Shown piece after piece: positions 1 through 15,310 of a stretch of DNA of 64,000 bases. Under the pieces are notes generated by a model. It ran no database searches, was not told the DNA's origin, and saw only the letters and a program-made list of their open reading frames with translations. Within the stretch, counting starts at the first letter, position 1, and each line of letters starts with the position of its first letter. The stretch spans positions 310,001 through 374,000 of the forward strand of contig JAEMBT020000008.1 of the NCBI GenBank assembly GCA_018873245.2, written 5' to 3'. The stretch is from Archegozetes longisetosus. Lineage: Eukaryota > Arthropoda > Arachnida > Sarcoptiformes > Trhypochthoniidae. A program made the translations under genes and the position numbers.

Positions 1-2168
<2,168 letters not shown>

Positions 2169-5100
2169 CTGCATTACATAAAGAGCGTGAACGTCAAGGT
2201 ATCCACGAATCGATGGTTCATCACAAGCCAGCACCTCGTGAGTTACTCTATCCGGACGCACTAATGGAAGGTGATCTCATACTTCAGGTAAAGAACTCGT
2301 ACTTCGTGCAAACAACACAGCATTGCATACATTAAAAAGCAAAATAACTGTTATACTGATACTGGTATTGTATTCACAATATAAGAGTATTGTATTGTAT
2401 ACTACTGTACTGTAATACTTACCATGCATTACAATGCTTTTTGGTTGACACTAATGCTGTGTACACACAAAAGCTTATTTCTATTGCAAACTATCTGTAG
2501 TTATTGATATTTGATATTTGGTGAAACTGCCCTTTTTCTGTTCATTCCTTTTGGCTTATATTAAGAATACACAGTAGTCATACATTATAGTAGCTGTCAC
2601 CATAATATTTGTGTCGTAGATTTTGTTATAATAGACAAAATGATCCTCTCTATGGTCCGCAATACTAGCCCTGACACGATCAGTCAAAATTGTTAGCCCG
2701 CGCAGATTTGCAAAACTTTTATACGCAGTAACTGAAACTCGAAAGTTGATAATTGAATTTACGATATAATTTACAAACTCAATATTAACTGTTAAACGGA
2801 ATAATAGAACTAATTTTTTAAAGTAATATCTGCTGAAACTAGTGCTGAAATTATCACATTATTTTTATGATGTCGATTATTCAGTGCCGCTAAACATTAT
2901 CTTTCTCTAGTGTTTGGACGGCTTGTAGAAAATGAAAGGGCGGCTGTTTAATAGAGTAGTGAAACTATTGCTGCATATAAAATAAGTTTTTAGCTGTTTA
3001 CAAGTCTGCTATTATAGTATTTTATCCGATTCTCTTTAAATATATGGTCGATATAAGGAATATGAAAGTAAAAAATATGGTCTCCATAGAAATAAAAGAA
3101 ACAATTCTCTCAATAATGATCGTGAAATGCTTGGATAAAGTCTTGAACAGTTTGAACATAACTCTTGACAATATTATGATTGAAACGCTCAATTGGATAA
3201 TGATTGTATTGGCGATGAAACGGAAGTGAAAACGTTTTTAAAATTAATTTAGCTCAGTTCACTTTTATTCTCCAAATGAATAACTTTGTGAGAGTTATTG
3301 TAATTTTGTCTAAAAACATTATTACGACAGCAACTAGTCATATAATAATAAGTGATATTATTATATGAAAAAATGGGTTTTCGAGTAATAGTGGTATGTC
3401 TGACCTTAACAACAGTCGCACACAATCGCTCACGCATAACAAGTTTGCAGCAAAATCCGAAATCCGCTTCACTACTTAGGACATCAACAATTCATATATG
3501 CATTTATCATATATAGCAACTCGATTAACATTAATGACTTTCAAATTTTCGGATGTGAATTGCAATCATAACATTTGTTTCCGGAGATTTTCCTCTTATT
3601 ATTTCCATTATTTTATATTTACTTCGACTGATGATTGTTGTGTTAGCAGTCGGACTAATTCACACTAATGGTGTGGTCGTAGAAAAATAGCTTTTTAATA
3701 TAATTACATCGATGGCACTTATATTTAGCGTATCCAAAGGGTGACAATTACTCTGAATGAATTCGTGCATGCGATGAATACTAAACACTGCACTAAATAA
3801 TAGCCACTCTAATAGTCCGCAAATAGAAAAACGCTAAAATAATGGCCAAAGACAACGAAACTGCAATACATTAATGCAATTTAAAGTACATTACGAAACC
3901 AAATGTCATTTATTTTACACTATTTTTCACTTTATCTAACAAAACATTCAACAAAATTGTTATAACTCTATTTGTATGATTCAATTCATTACTTATTTTA
4001 TCAGATAATTAATAGAACTGATCGCATCATATTTAAACCAAATTAATTAGAACCAAATCAACGAACCTATCAGATAACCAGTTGCAAATCAAACTAGACT
4101 TCAGTACAATATTAATTGAAACTTGATCAATCATTTCAAAAGCTTAAGGATCACAAATTTGTATGGAACAAGTTTCATCACCTAATTGTCGGCAACTATC
4201 CTTCAAAGTTATATTCTTCTTCAAATATCAACTTTGAGTTATGGCTTTAAATTTGTCTTGAAATTTTCAACTATTTTCAAGTTGTCTTCAATTGAAGTTT
4301 AGTTTACAAATCTAACTCTAATCTTGCTTTGTTATATATATATTTGATTTAAAACGTGCAGCTTATTTATTTGATAATTAAAGTGGCATCGATTGTCTGA
4401 ATAGTTTAACTTATGACTGTTTTATAAGTTATTTTGTTTTCGCTAAAATTGAAACGTTCGTTGAAATACTTCGTTTTGACAATTTGTTTCGCATCTTCAA
4501 CACAATCAGTGTTTGAAAGCTAATGATAAGTGATGTGAACGGACGTATGCCTGGAAAGCATACAAAGAACTGACATCATGGATGACATGCATATATCATA
4601 GACACAACTACTTAGTATGTCAACAATGATCCAAATTAATGCGGCAAACGAAATACTAATATATGCGTTTGAGAGTATGTAATAATAGAAAATTGTAATA
4701 ATAGTAATAATAATTGTTCGTCAAATTATTTAAGTAGAAGTTTAATTGATCTTTTTGTGTAGTATGACTAGTTACAGAACATGAATAGTCACTGTCATTG
4801 TGAAATGATATATTACTTACAATACCATTTACAACGATTAAGTTTACCGAATAAGTAAATATAATTACTTAGGCTTAAACTCTCAATATATTTATTTTTA
4901 AATAGGATGCGCGCCTCCTTTTTTGCGAGTTGTATGATTGAAGCTCTTATTTAATGGATGCTTTAGCACAAATGATGAATGATATAAAGTTTCTCTTGTC
5001 ACTGCAATCATTTGTGTCGTTCCGATCGTCTAATAATTGCCATTTTATTTGTATTAGCATTTTCTTAACGACTTTCAAATGCATTGACTCGACTGAGCAA

Positions 5101-8100
5101 TTGCTTCAATTCTGTGATTTTTCCACAAATACTAACGCAAACCCTTAATCAAAATTCATGTATTGTTTGACCTAATTGTTCTTTAAACACATACCGCCAG
5201 AGTGTAATCAAATATTGAAACAAAAATAGTTATTAATTACGATTTAATTGTTAAAAACTTAATTTAGTTCATTTATTATCTCCGCTTTAGGCACTCAATG
5301 GATTTTTACTCATATTGACCTGTGATGGAGAAGTATTTTATACTTCGCATACTGTCGAAACTTATTTAGGATTTCATCAGGTAATACATTATTCATTACT
5401 TTCTGTATTTGCCTTAAACTCCATCAAAATTATCTCAACATTTCAAAGTTTATTTGCTTTGCATTCAATCAATCAATTGAACGAACACTTGATTCGGGCA
5501 ATTTTTTCACGTACAAAAGTGGCTTATAATTGATTAAATCTTAAACTGACAGAAATTCAAATTGTGTGAACGTTTCTTAAAACATAGAATTTTGTATGAC
5601 AACTGTGTAGTTGACCTCTGCCTAAATTATTAGTCTCTTAGGTTGTGAACAGTAGTCGAATAATTTTAAAATATTTTTTGCAAACCATACCTGCAAATTG
5701 TGATTTTCAAAATCGGAATTTCTCGAAAATAATTAGGCTTTTGTTTAGCGTGAACTGCGATCAATCAAAATATCGTAAAAAATTGGCAACATCTCACAAT
5801 TTGGTTGCAAACACTTTTTTCAATTTTTACTTTAATCGATTCTCAGAAACTGACGTGAAAGGTTCATTTTAAAACTTATTATAAAAAGATTTGCTTCTTT
5901 TACATCTATTATTGTAATTTTCAGTATTAAAGTTGTCTCTTATTGAGCGAATACCCGACAGGTGTACTAATTAGTAATTAACTCTCTCTACTCAATCACG
6001 TTCTTGACTTGGCTGGCATCGGACGTGACCTGAGTGGCGATTCACTGCTCCCAACAAATCAATGAGAATAACTTAAGTTAGCAATTGCCGACATCGCACA
6101 CATACTTTCTCATAGTTTCGATTCTTTAATCTACGAATTGCTTGTTTTGATAACTTTAATCAGTAATGTCTAATGTGTTTCTCAGTGAACTACTTTTCAT
6201 TTACTAAACTTAACCTGTTTCTCAGTTTTCATCGATCAATGAATATTTAATTTTGGGTTTTTTTAACCTGAACGCCAAACTTGCCCTTAAACGAAAAAAT
6301 AATTTCTTTTTTGTTCACTTTCCCAGCACTGAAAGCATTCATAATATTGAAAAGCTTTGCTACTGATTTAAATTAACTTTAATGCCCATACTTATCATTA
6401 GAGTACAACTAAATAGTTTTCCCAACGGCTAAATGATTAATATTGATGACAAAAAAATAAAAAGAGTGAGAAATAAGGGCGTGAAAAACCAAAGCCTTCA
6501 CAAAACATTTCACTTTTACTATTATTATTACATTTTTAACTTATATATCACTTACACATTGAACAAAGTGAAGCATTTAAGTGATCAAAACATTATATTA
6601 TTTAACTATCTGTTTTTAGATTGGCAAAAAATAGTCAACTTGTATAGGTAAATGCACTGTTGTATTGCCAACTATATAGCAAGTTGTAGCTACCCTTCGA
6701 TGTCTATTTAAGTTGGCAAGTTCATAAGCAGCCGAGATAGCTCAGTTGGGAGAGCGTTAGACTGAAGATCTAAAGGTCCCTGGTTCGATCCCGGGTCTCG
6801 GCGTTCTAAGCTTTTTTGCTAAAACGTTTTTTAATCTAATTTTTAGGTCTTTTATAAACTTAAACAAAACCTAGAATAACAAAAGTGATAAAATTCAGTT
6901 TTATTCTACTAGTTATAAGTTAAACTTATGGTTTACTCGTACTCGGCTCCTTTTGCTACTAAAACTTGTAAGTTGTGAATAGTCAAACTATACTTGTTGG
7001 CGTTTTAATGCACTGCTATCAATATTTAAACTCAATACTTATACGGTCATCTTTCAAATTTAGAAGTCATTTCTTGACAAACTTGAAAAAAGATCCATCG
7101 TTTTAACGAAGCTAATAAACCGTTTTTGTGAGAGACTGTATAATTTGTTTTATAGAACAATGAATCAATTTGCCGGCATTGATTTATTGAAAAGGACCCA
7201 TTTTTGACTCAGTCTTCAAAGAGAAAGCAAACTTTAAAGTATTGATTCAAAGAAAAGTTTGCAGCTGTCTATAAGTCTATAAAGTTTGAAAATTAATTTT
7301 TATCCTTGTGTCTATTCAACGCATGGATTTTGATTTAAAATAACAATAATTGTATGCAATTTTGCTAACCTTGAAGTTCATTTTAAATACACTGTCGAAT
7401 ACATTAAATTACATACAATTATTCAAAATTGAATTGGTTATTGTTTACTCAATTTCGGTAATTATGTGAAAATTAAAATGTTTCGCATCCGATTTAAGAA
7501 CAGTCTCTATTCGCTATTAAATAGAAATAATTAAATAGATTTGCCCCCTGAGCATGAAAGAAAAATTACAATAATTTGAAACTCAGTTTTATTGAATGCG
7601 ATGCCAACAAAAGAAAAATAAAACTGTTATGACTAACACCTTCTGCGCTTACAGTAATAATAGATTTTTTTCAATTAAGCTTAAATAAAACTCAAAGCAA
7701 TTTGATTTTTATATGGGCACTTTTCAAACCACAATATTCTTAACATTTGATTCAAAATTGCAATAATGAACAAACGATTGAGCAAATGTCAAGTTTTTAC
7801 TGACATTGAACTGAATTAGATTTGTTTGCAATTATCTAAATTTTAGAGCAACTTTCATACGAAGCAAGTATTCGTCAATTTTTGACAAAATAATACTTAT
7901 CTAGACCGGAGTCTAATAGTTGTATATATTGAATGAGTGAAATCATTAATTAGGCCCTGCTTATAATCTGGAAGTGCAGCTATAAGAGTCTTTAATTATA
8001 ATGCGCAGTCTTCTTAAAATACAAATGAACTGAAACCGGCCGAATGTTTAATGAGTACCATCAATAATATGAAAAGCTCATTGCCTTAGAGGACTATCAG

Positions 8101-11100
8101 CTTAAATAATAACTTGGTAAGGCATTTTTTACTACTAAGCTGTCAAAAAACATGAAATTTAATTTATGTTTAGCGGTGAGTGTCAGCACTACACAAACTT
8201 TATGCATAGAATCAGATTCGGTAATATTATATGCAACTAAGACTCACTATTTTATGAGAGAATATTAGCACCTGTCTCGCTATCGTTCTCTCTATTCCTA
8301 TCATTGTTTCTGTTCCATCTAACCATTTTCGTAGGAGGGGAGGCCACCGTATCACAACTTTTCTCAAAATTAGCTAATCATATATTCAATTCATTTCCGC
8401 GAAACCAAAATTTATATTCATATCTTTTTACTATTCATTTTCCCTTCTTTGTTCATTGTTTTTAGTCTGATATATGTCATCAAAGCGTTTATGAATTGGT
8501 TCATTCCGAAGATAGAGAAGAACTTCAGAGGCATCTGATGTGGAATTCGCACTTACCTAATGATCGGTCTTCTCTTTCAATGCAAGAAGTTTTATTACAA
8601 GGTATTTAATGTAGTTAATCAGGTTTTTTGTCCAATTTTCTTTTTTAATTAAGTTGTTCATTTGCCATCTACTTTTTCGCTTCCAAAAAAACATTAAATT
8701 TTATTAATCGCCTTAAATTTCTATCTGTTTTATAGATAATTGCCAATACTTAGAAAGAAACTTTACAGTTAGGTTCAGATGTTTATTGGATAACACATCC
8801 GGTTTTTTGGTAAGTTTTTCCTTAACACTCAGTCAAAAGTAGTAATGCAATAAATCAGAATTTATATACATTTTGTGCAATCAAATCGTAAGGGAAATGC
8901 TTCTGCTAAAAAGAAATAAAAATTGTTTCCCATAGAAATTGAGATCCAAAAAAGACACCATGATTTTAGACACATCATTGATCCATTTTTCAGGGATGAA
9001 TCGATAGTTGGGAGTAAACCTTACATTTCTGATAAAACCAACAAAAAAGCATAGATCCAACGCTACGGTATATTACCTGCAAAAAATAGACTTTGGATAA
9101 AATCACTCTAATGGGAAAAAGAATGAGACCAAACCTCTCAATATCTTTATCAAAAAAGTAGACAATGTGTTTGAATCGAGTTTGTGTTTTCGTACTATTC
9201 ATTAGATGAGAGTCTCTTTTGCTCCGAATCAAGTTCTCTATAAATTATTGCTAAAAACATAATTCAAATGACTAACAAAAAGTAAGAACACTCGCAAACA
9301 AATTAGAAATATAAAAAAGAAGGCGGAGATGGTATTAACGATTCCTGAACATAACAAATGAGTGATTCAGAAGGAAACACTGCAAAACTAGCAACGAAAA
9401 TAAATGCCTCTTTTTGTTATATATTTTGATCGCTGCCAAAGTTGATAAATCAATTTTATTGGTGCTAATTGAGACTTTGGTAATGACATTGCAATTGACT
9501 CGTCATGTGCTCGTAGAGGTTTGATTAGGGGCGAAGTATAGAAAGCGATCAAAGGTGCGGGTCTATTGCTTGAGCTTCAGTTTTATAAAACTTAGTCACT
9601 ATAATAAGTTTCATTATTGAATAGTTGGTCACGATTTTAGATATTTTCAAAACTTAAGAGAAATAAACTTATCAGTTCTCGCGAACGCTTTAATCGCGTT
9701 ATAATAAAACTATTAAAGACTTTAATGAAGTCACTCCCAAAAAGAAGCTCACAGTCAGTATCCAATTAGTGGCATAACTTTAATGAAAAAACTGTTTAGG
9801 AAAACATGAAAAATTATATATTTGCCACTAATAAGTTATTTTTTTCGCAACAAATAGAGTGCTATTCAGTAACAAAATATAATTTTTTGATGAAAAATGG
9901 ATTCTCCCATTAATTGTGATTAATTGTATGCAATTTTTGTTTATAGAGGTTAGACATTAGAGGAAGAATCAAAGTACTTCACGGCCAAAACCATAAGACT
10001 GAAGATCCACCGCTAGCTTTATTTGCAGTCTGTACGCCATTCGGTCCGCCATCACTACTAGAAATGCCACAAAAGGATTCAATGTTTAAAAGTAAACACA
10101 AGCTCGACTTATCATTAGTATCAATGGATCAAAGAGGAAAACAATTGTTAGGATATAGCGATTCCGAGATGTCTAATAAGGGCGGCTATGATCTAGTCCA
10201 TTACGATGACCTTGCTTATGTGGCCAGTGCTCATCAAGAATGTAAGAATCAATTTGACACCGATACCTGAATATTTTGTTGTTGTTCAATAGGAGAACCT
10301 CTATTTTAAACGTATTTTTCAAATTTCTTAAAGTACTAAAAACTGGAGCTTCAGGACTGATCGCGTATCGTCTTGTGACTAAAGATGCGAAGTGGCAATG
10401 GTTGCAAACAAGCGCGAGATTAGTCTATAAAAATAGTAAACCTGATTTCATATTATGTACTCACAGGCCTTTGATGTAAGTTTCAATCATTAGATCTGTT
10501 GTCAGAAATATAGAGACTGTTTTGACATTGTTTAACACTTAAATTATAGGGAAGAAGAAGGCCGTGATTTATTAGGAAAGCGTACAATGGATTTTAAAGT
10601 AACATATCTTGATGGAGGACTTGGAGCGATGACGGATCGATCAGGATTTCTGTCTGATAGCGATTTTGTGCTCAGATGTCAACGCAGTCGTAGATACAAA
10701 TCGCAAATAAGAGATGTGGTGACGACATGTCGCTCTACTGGCAAGAGAAAAATAACAGCAGGTGTGGAAACACACGGATATTCTGCGTTTGAGGACAGTT
10801 CCAGCGTCAGTGTGGTCAACGCTGCAGCTCATGCGGCTGTCACGGCCACAGCTGGATACCAAAATGCAGGCATGTATTCATACGCAGATAACATGAATGG
10901 TCTGTCGACATACGCTGCCGCCGCAGCGGCCGCCGCAATGCCTCAGAATCTGTTTAGTGCTGCAATCGATCATAACTCTCGATCATTTCTGGCGCCAGAA
11001 AACTTTCTCCATTACTCTCGTCACGCATTGGGCACTTATTATCCCGAATACCATCATCCGGCAGCACAATATCCAACCAATGGATTTCTCGATCATATGA

Positions 11101-11858
11101 CTACTACAAGAACAGCCCATTGTTTCCCTAGTGCTTATGCATCTGAAACAAGTGGCATTGTTAAGGACAGCACTGACAAGTTATATGGATGTCAATTGTC
11201 CAATGATTCCAAATTCGGAGTCAATGAAAGCGTTAACACCAATGGAAGAGGTTTGTCAAAGACTTCCTGCTGTGACAGTTATATGACAACTGCAACAACT
11301 CCTTGTACTTTAATGAGTGCTTCGTCAACTATTCATCAGCCATTGTTAGCAGACACTAAGATTGCTGATATGCCAACGCATCGCAATTTCGGTCTATCGA
11401 CGACACCAAACGACTGTCTTTCTGTCATCAAACATAAAGCGGGTCTTCCAATACTGACATCTAACTCTTCGCCACTAAGAAATGATCACAACTCTATTGA
11501 TGCAATAACTACTTCATCCATATCGACTACATCCTCCTCTATATTGTCCGCTTTTTCGACCACAAACAACATAGACTCGAGACAGAGTGTTCTGATGTGG
11601 GGCACAACTCCTAACTTTAGCGGCAGAACTAAATATGGGATAACACCAACTGAAATGAAACCGAATGAAAGAGTTGTCAGTTGTAAGTGGAATGGAAGTA
11701 TAGCAAACCCAAAGCCATTATCTCCTCATCCATCTGTAGCACACAGTCCATCGAGTGCTAAAGTGCCTATGACCATGACTATGCCCCCTATTACTGGATA
11801 CAGCACTCCAGCCTATGGCACTAATGATGCTTCTCCAATTGAGGTATCAATTCATTAA
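2169..11858 (+). CDS. ss: Aryl hydrocarbon receptor homologue (spineless), 5'-partial
   Basis: bHLH-PAS transcription factor of the AhR/spineless family. In arthropods it partners with Tango/ARNT in the nucleus and controls antenna, leg and sensory-neuron identity. Exons read by splice sites and phase: 2169-2287, 5291-5380, 8466-8601, 8736-8809, 9947-10241, 10334-10475, 10550-11858; about 720 residues. PAS-A starts with ALNGFLLILTCDGEVFYTSH (exon 2) and continues through HQSVYELVHSEDREELQRHL (exon 3). The RFRCLLDNTSGF and RGRIKVLHGQN stretches (exons 4-5) are hallmark AhR linkers. PAS-B runs from HKLDL to FILCTHRPL (exons 5-6). The long last exon is low-complexity (Ala run, Ser/Thr-rich), like transactivation regions. 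The bHLH exon is missing because the window starts too late. The end is uncertain: either the stop at 11856-11858, or a splice at 11843 into further small exons (listed separately). Confidence 0.9.
6731..6803 (+). tRNA. tRNA-Phe (anticodon GAA)
   Basis: Full cloverleaf. The acceptor stem GCCGAGA pairs perfectly with TCTCGGC; the D arm is TAGCTCAGTTGGGAGAGCG, the anticodon loop ACTGAAGATCT gives GAA, and the T arm is GGTTCGATCCC. There is no intron. The sequence is nearly identical to other animal tRNA-Phe genes. The base after the acceptor stem (discriminator, 6803) is G, where A is usual for this tRNA. A T-run at 6812-6817 is a plausible Pol III terminator. The gene sits in the sense direction inside the large intron between exons 2 and 3 of the AhR-like gene. 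Confidence 0.95.
6812..6817 (+). terminator. Pol III terminator of tRNA-Phe
   Basis: A run of six T residues starts nine bases after the tRNA 3' end, the usual position for RNA polymerase III termination. Confidence 0.7.
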
Positions 11859-12178
11859 TTCGAATTGCCAAAATGCATCACAGACCCGGGTTTAAGTTGG
11901 TTTCTTCTGTATACTGTTGCAAATAACCCTGACTGATAATACTTCATAAGTCTAAGTATTCTAAGTCTTATAACTGAACCTAATCTAAATCCTAATTTTA
12001 AATCACAATCATCCGCACTGATGGAAAAAACCAGCTTAAGCTGTTTTGTATTTGATTTATCTAAATGATAATACTCGAGCAAATCTAACAGTTTTATATT
12101 TGCAAAAATGCTAAATTAAAATGAATGTTTGCTCAGTTGTTTTAATTGATGCAATAATGTTGCAATAATTTGTATTAG

Positions 12179-12529
12179 GGATGGCAGGTTGAAACAATAG
12201 GCCATTGGCGACCGCATTTGCGTAAGTTTTTATTGTTATTATTTTCTTATGTTTCATTTTGTTAAACTAACTAATCTGCAGTCGATTTGAAACTTTTCAA
12301 CTTGAACCGTATGTCAGTCTATACAGTATCTGATAACATTTCGAAAATGACTTCTGTTTGAAATATACTTTTTCAACGTTATAACCTATGAAACACTTGC
12401 TGAACACTTGCCATCTCAATAAAATAATAGACTAATTAAATCTACTTTGAACTTTGTGAAAAACATGCATACTGATATAAATAATTAATGATCTATTTAA
12501 TTAATGTTAATATAGCAACCCTTGGCTAA
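12179..12529 (+). other. Candidate terminal exons of the AhR-like gene
   Basis: If the last long exon splices at 11843 (ATT GAG followed by GTATCA), a 43-base segment at 12179-12221 fits as the next exon. It has an AG acceptor, is open only in the matching phase (GWQVETIGHWRPHL), and is followed by a strong GTAAGT donor. The next acceptor at 12515 gives five codons and a stop at 12527-12529. The alternative is that translation simply runs to the stop at 11856. The peptide looks protein-like, but I cannot match it to a known C-terminus. Confidence 0.35.
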
Positions 12530-15310
12530 ACAATTGGAATACTTCAGAGGGATAGCTATGATCGATGGCTGCAAAGAAGCAAATCCATTATTAACGATAT
12601 CAGAAGTGACAAATACTCTTTTAAATCAATGAATAAATGCTGTAATTGTAATCATAATTACATATTTTCATTAATTATTATTAATATTATTAATCATTAA
12701 TTGTAAAATTGTTGTAAAATAATTTAAATACCGGTTCAAAAGCTTTATTATGACAATAAGTTCTAATATAATTTATTGAGTGGTAGTATCGTTTGGCGTA
12801 TCATTTTGTTCATTAAAAGTGCAAAAAACCTAATTAATTAGAAAGTCATATCATAAGTATTGCAACTATTCAAATAAATGTACAGAAAAGAGCGTCAATC
12901 AATGCCACATTTAAAACAGGGTTGTAATTGTATTGTATAACTTAAACTTTAAAAATAAAACTAAATTATGCCATTGGTTAACAAGAGTTAATACCTTGCT
13001 TATACTTATCAAACGATTTGACCAATAATCACAAATTTTAATTTGGATTAATTCACGAATCATCCATGAATATAGAGACAAATTTAAATTAGAAGAATGT
13101 TTAATCCATTTGAACCAGATTATAAAGTGTAAGTAAAAACATTAAGCATTAAAACCCGAAGGTTGGATTACCATTTATCAATACCAGGCTAATTCCAACT
13201 ATCGGACTTCAAAGCTAAATGCTTTGTTTCTCAATTTAAGTGATTTTTGAAAATCATCAGACAAAAAGATGCAGTGATTCAGTGATGCCGCAACCGTTAA
13301 AGAATCACAGGAGAGATAGATTCTTATAAGTTATAGCAATTTCTATTTATAAGGCTCACTCTCTCCAGTGTTTCATTTCAGATTTTTAGACATTTTAAAA
13401 GTTGAACATTTATTAACACATTACGTACCTTTTCGATTAAGATCCGAGTTGGAGGTTTTAACGAAATAATATCAAATAAGTTTATTTGAATGAGAGCTCA
13501 CTTAATTGTTTTGGTTTGACTGAACGCACAAACTTTTGCGTGTATTCAACTCTAATAGCTCTTCAATTGTTACGACTGTTCATACGATTGGTTTATTTAA
13601 TAACTTTCATTTTATACCTATGATGTATTCGACAACCAGTGCATATGTTTTCTCGAAATGATCTAACAAACAAAATAAAGATACAGTTATTATAGATTTA
13701 TTAATAGACAAGTGGTATTAATTAGCAGAAAATCAGACGAATAAAGAATATAATTTATGTGATGCCTCGTTGCGTACAAAACTTTTATCATTATTAGAAC
13801 TCATCTTCAATATTAACATTTAATGAGTAACGGATAAAAATGATGCCTTTCCAGATCAAAGCACAATGTTCAGCACTATTAACCAAAAGAAGCCATAATC
13901 AAGTATTAAAAAGCGTAATCTTAGGAAAACTAAAAGCATAATTATTCGTCGCATAATAGTAAATGTATTTTGTTTATTTAAATAAGTATTTCATTTATTT
14001 CGATAACTAAGTTACGAACAGCTTTTCTCATAGATCATACTATTGAAGTGAGTCCATCGAAATAACATCCAAATGTTCGTGTAGATCATTCGTTTGCAAT
14101 TTTGACCAAATTTTTCGAACATAATTCTAAAAGTGTTGTAATTCGTCAATAATTTGACGTTTCTATAAAGTTCAAGTTTAACTGATCAAACATTTAGTAT
14201 AGTAATAATTACTATAGCTACTTTTACTATGAGAGCATTGCTATATATGACAAATAAGATCTACAACTCTAAATGAATTCTTACTACTTATTCCACGAAT
14301 CGCTTCAACGAGAAAAACATATTTCAAAAACTTGACTCATATTTTTTGTGATAATCTATTCTAATGGTCTTACAAAAAACTTGAAGTCACTTTTAAATGA
14401 ACGATTGGGTCCTAGATTTATGTTAAAATATAGTTTGTGGGGGGCAGCTAAAATGGGGCAATCATTTTAATTGAAACTTCGTTTTTTAACTTTGTTAAGT
14501 CTGGGAAAGCATCAAAATTTAGTTAAGGTCAACGGTTTAAGCGCTAGACGTCTGGCAATTCGATTCAAATTAGTGTAAGTTTTTTATGCATATTTTACAT
14601 AAAAATAAAGTTCAAACTTTTAGAGTCAATTGCGAACTGCACAAAATATTGAAATTATTCCGTTTGGTAACTTATAAAATAATTTGACATTTTTGTGATT
14701 ACACGCGACCCATTTTAATGACAGATTTGAACTGTTTTAACTGAATTAGTCATGACTAGATTTGATAGTTTGTCGGTTAAAATCAGTTAAAACTGACTTT
14801 CTAGCGACCGACTAATAGTATATCTTTAAAACAATTAGTTAGACAGCTAGTTCAACATTAATTGTGTCAACACTACAACACTAATCAAGTTTGAAAACTA
14901 TATATTTTTCAAAATAACTCAATATTTGCATCGATAATGAGTTGTTTCTCAATATTTTGATAATTTGCATACAATTATGGCTTTGAATGAGTTTTGTAAA
15001 ACCAATTCTAATAATTATTGAACAACTGAAAAGTTTAAGAATTAAAGGACGTAATGTTTGAATATAATATGGGCCGATGCGTTGTTACAACAACGCGATA
15101 CCATTGCAATCAAATGTGTAATGTCAATATGTTATTATTGTTATGAAATATGAAACCTATAAATTAATAGAGTAAATATGAGTCATCGATAGTCTAGTAC
15201 TTGTCGTTTAGAAATTAACAGTCTATTAATTAGTTTGAAATCAATAGTAATTTTACTTAAACTTTATTCACTTACATTTGTTTAATTGTCTAAATTTTTA
15301 GTACGAAATA
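12530..15310. other. Intergenic region between AhR-like gene and CHMP2B
   Basis: AT-rich sequence with many stops in all frames and no recognisable domain, RNA or repeat array. AATAAA-like words near 12950-12960 could serve as a poly(A) signal for the AhR-like transcript. Otherwise I see nothing. Confidence 0.6.

Noticed and set aside
2169-11858. NPAS4/dysfusion or trachealess instead of AhR
   Set aside because: The segments RFRCLLDNTSGF, RIKVLHGQN and FKSKHKLDL align with AhR/spineless and not with NPAS4 or Sim/Trh proteins.
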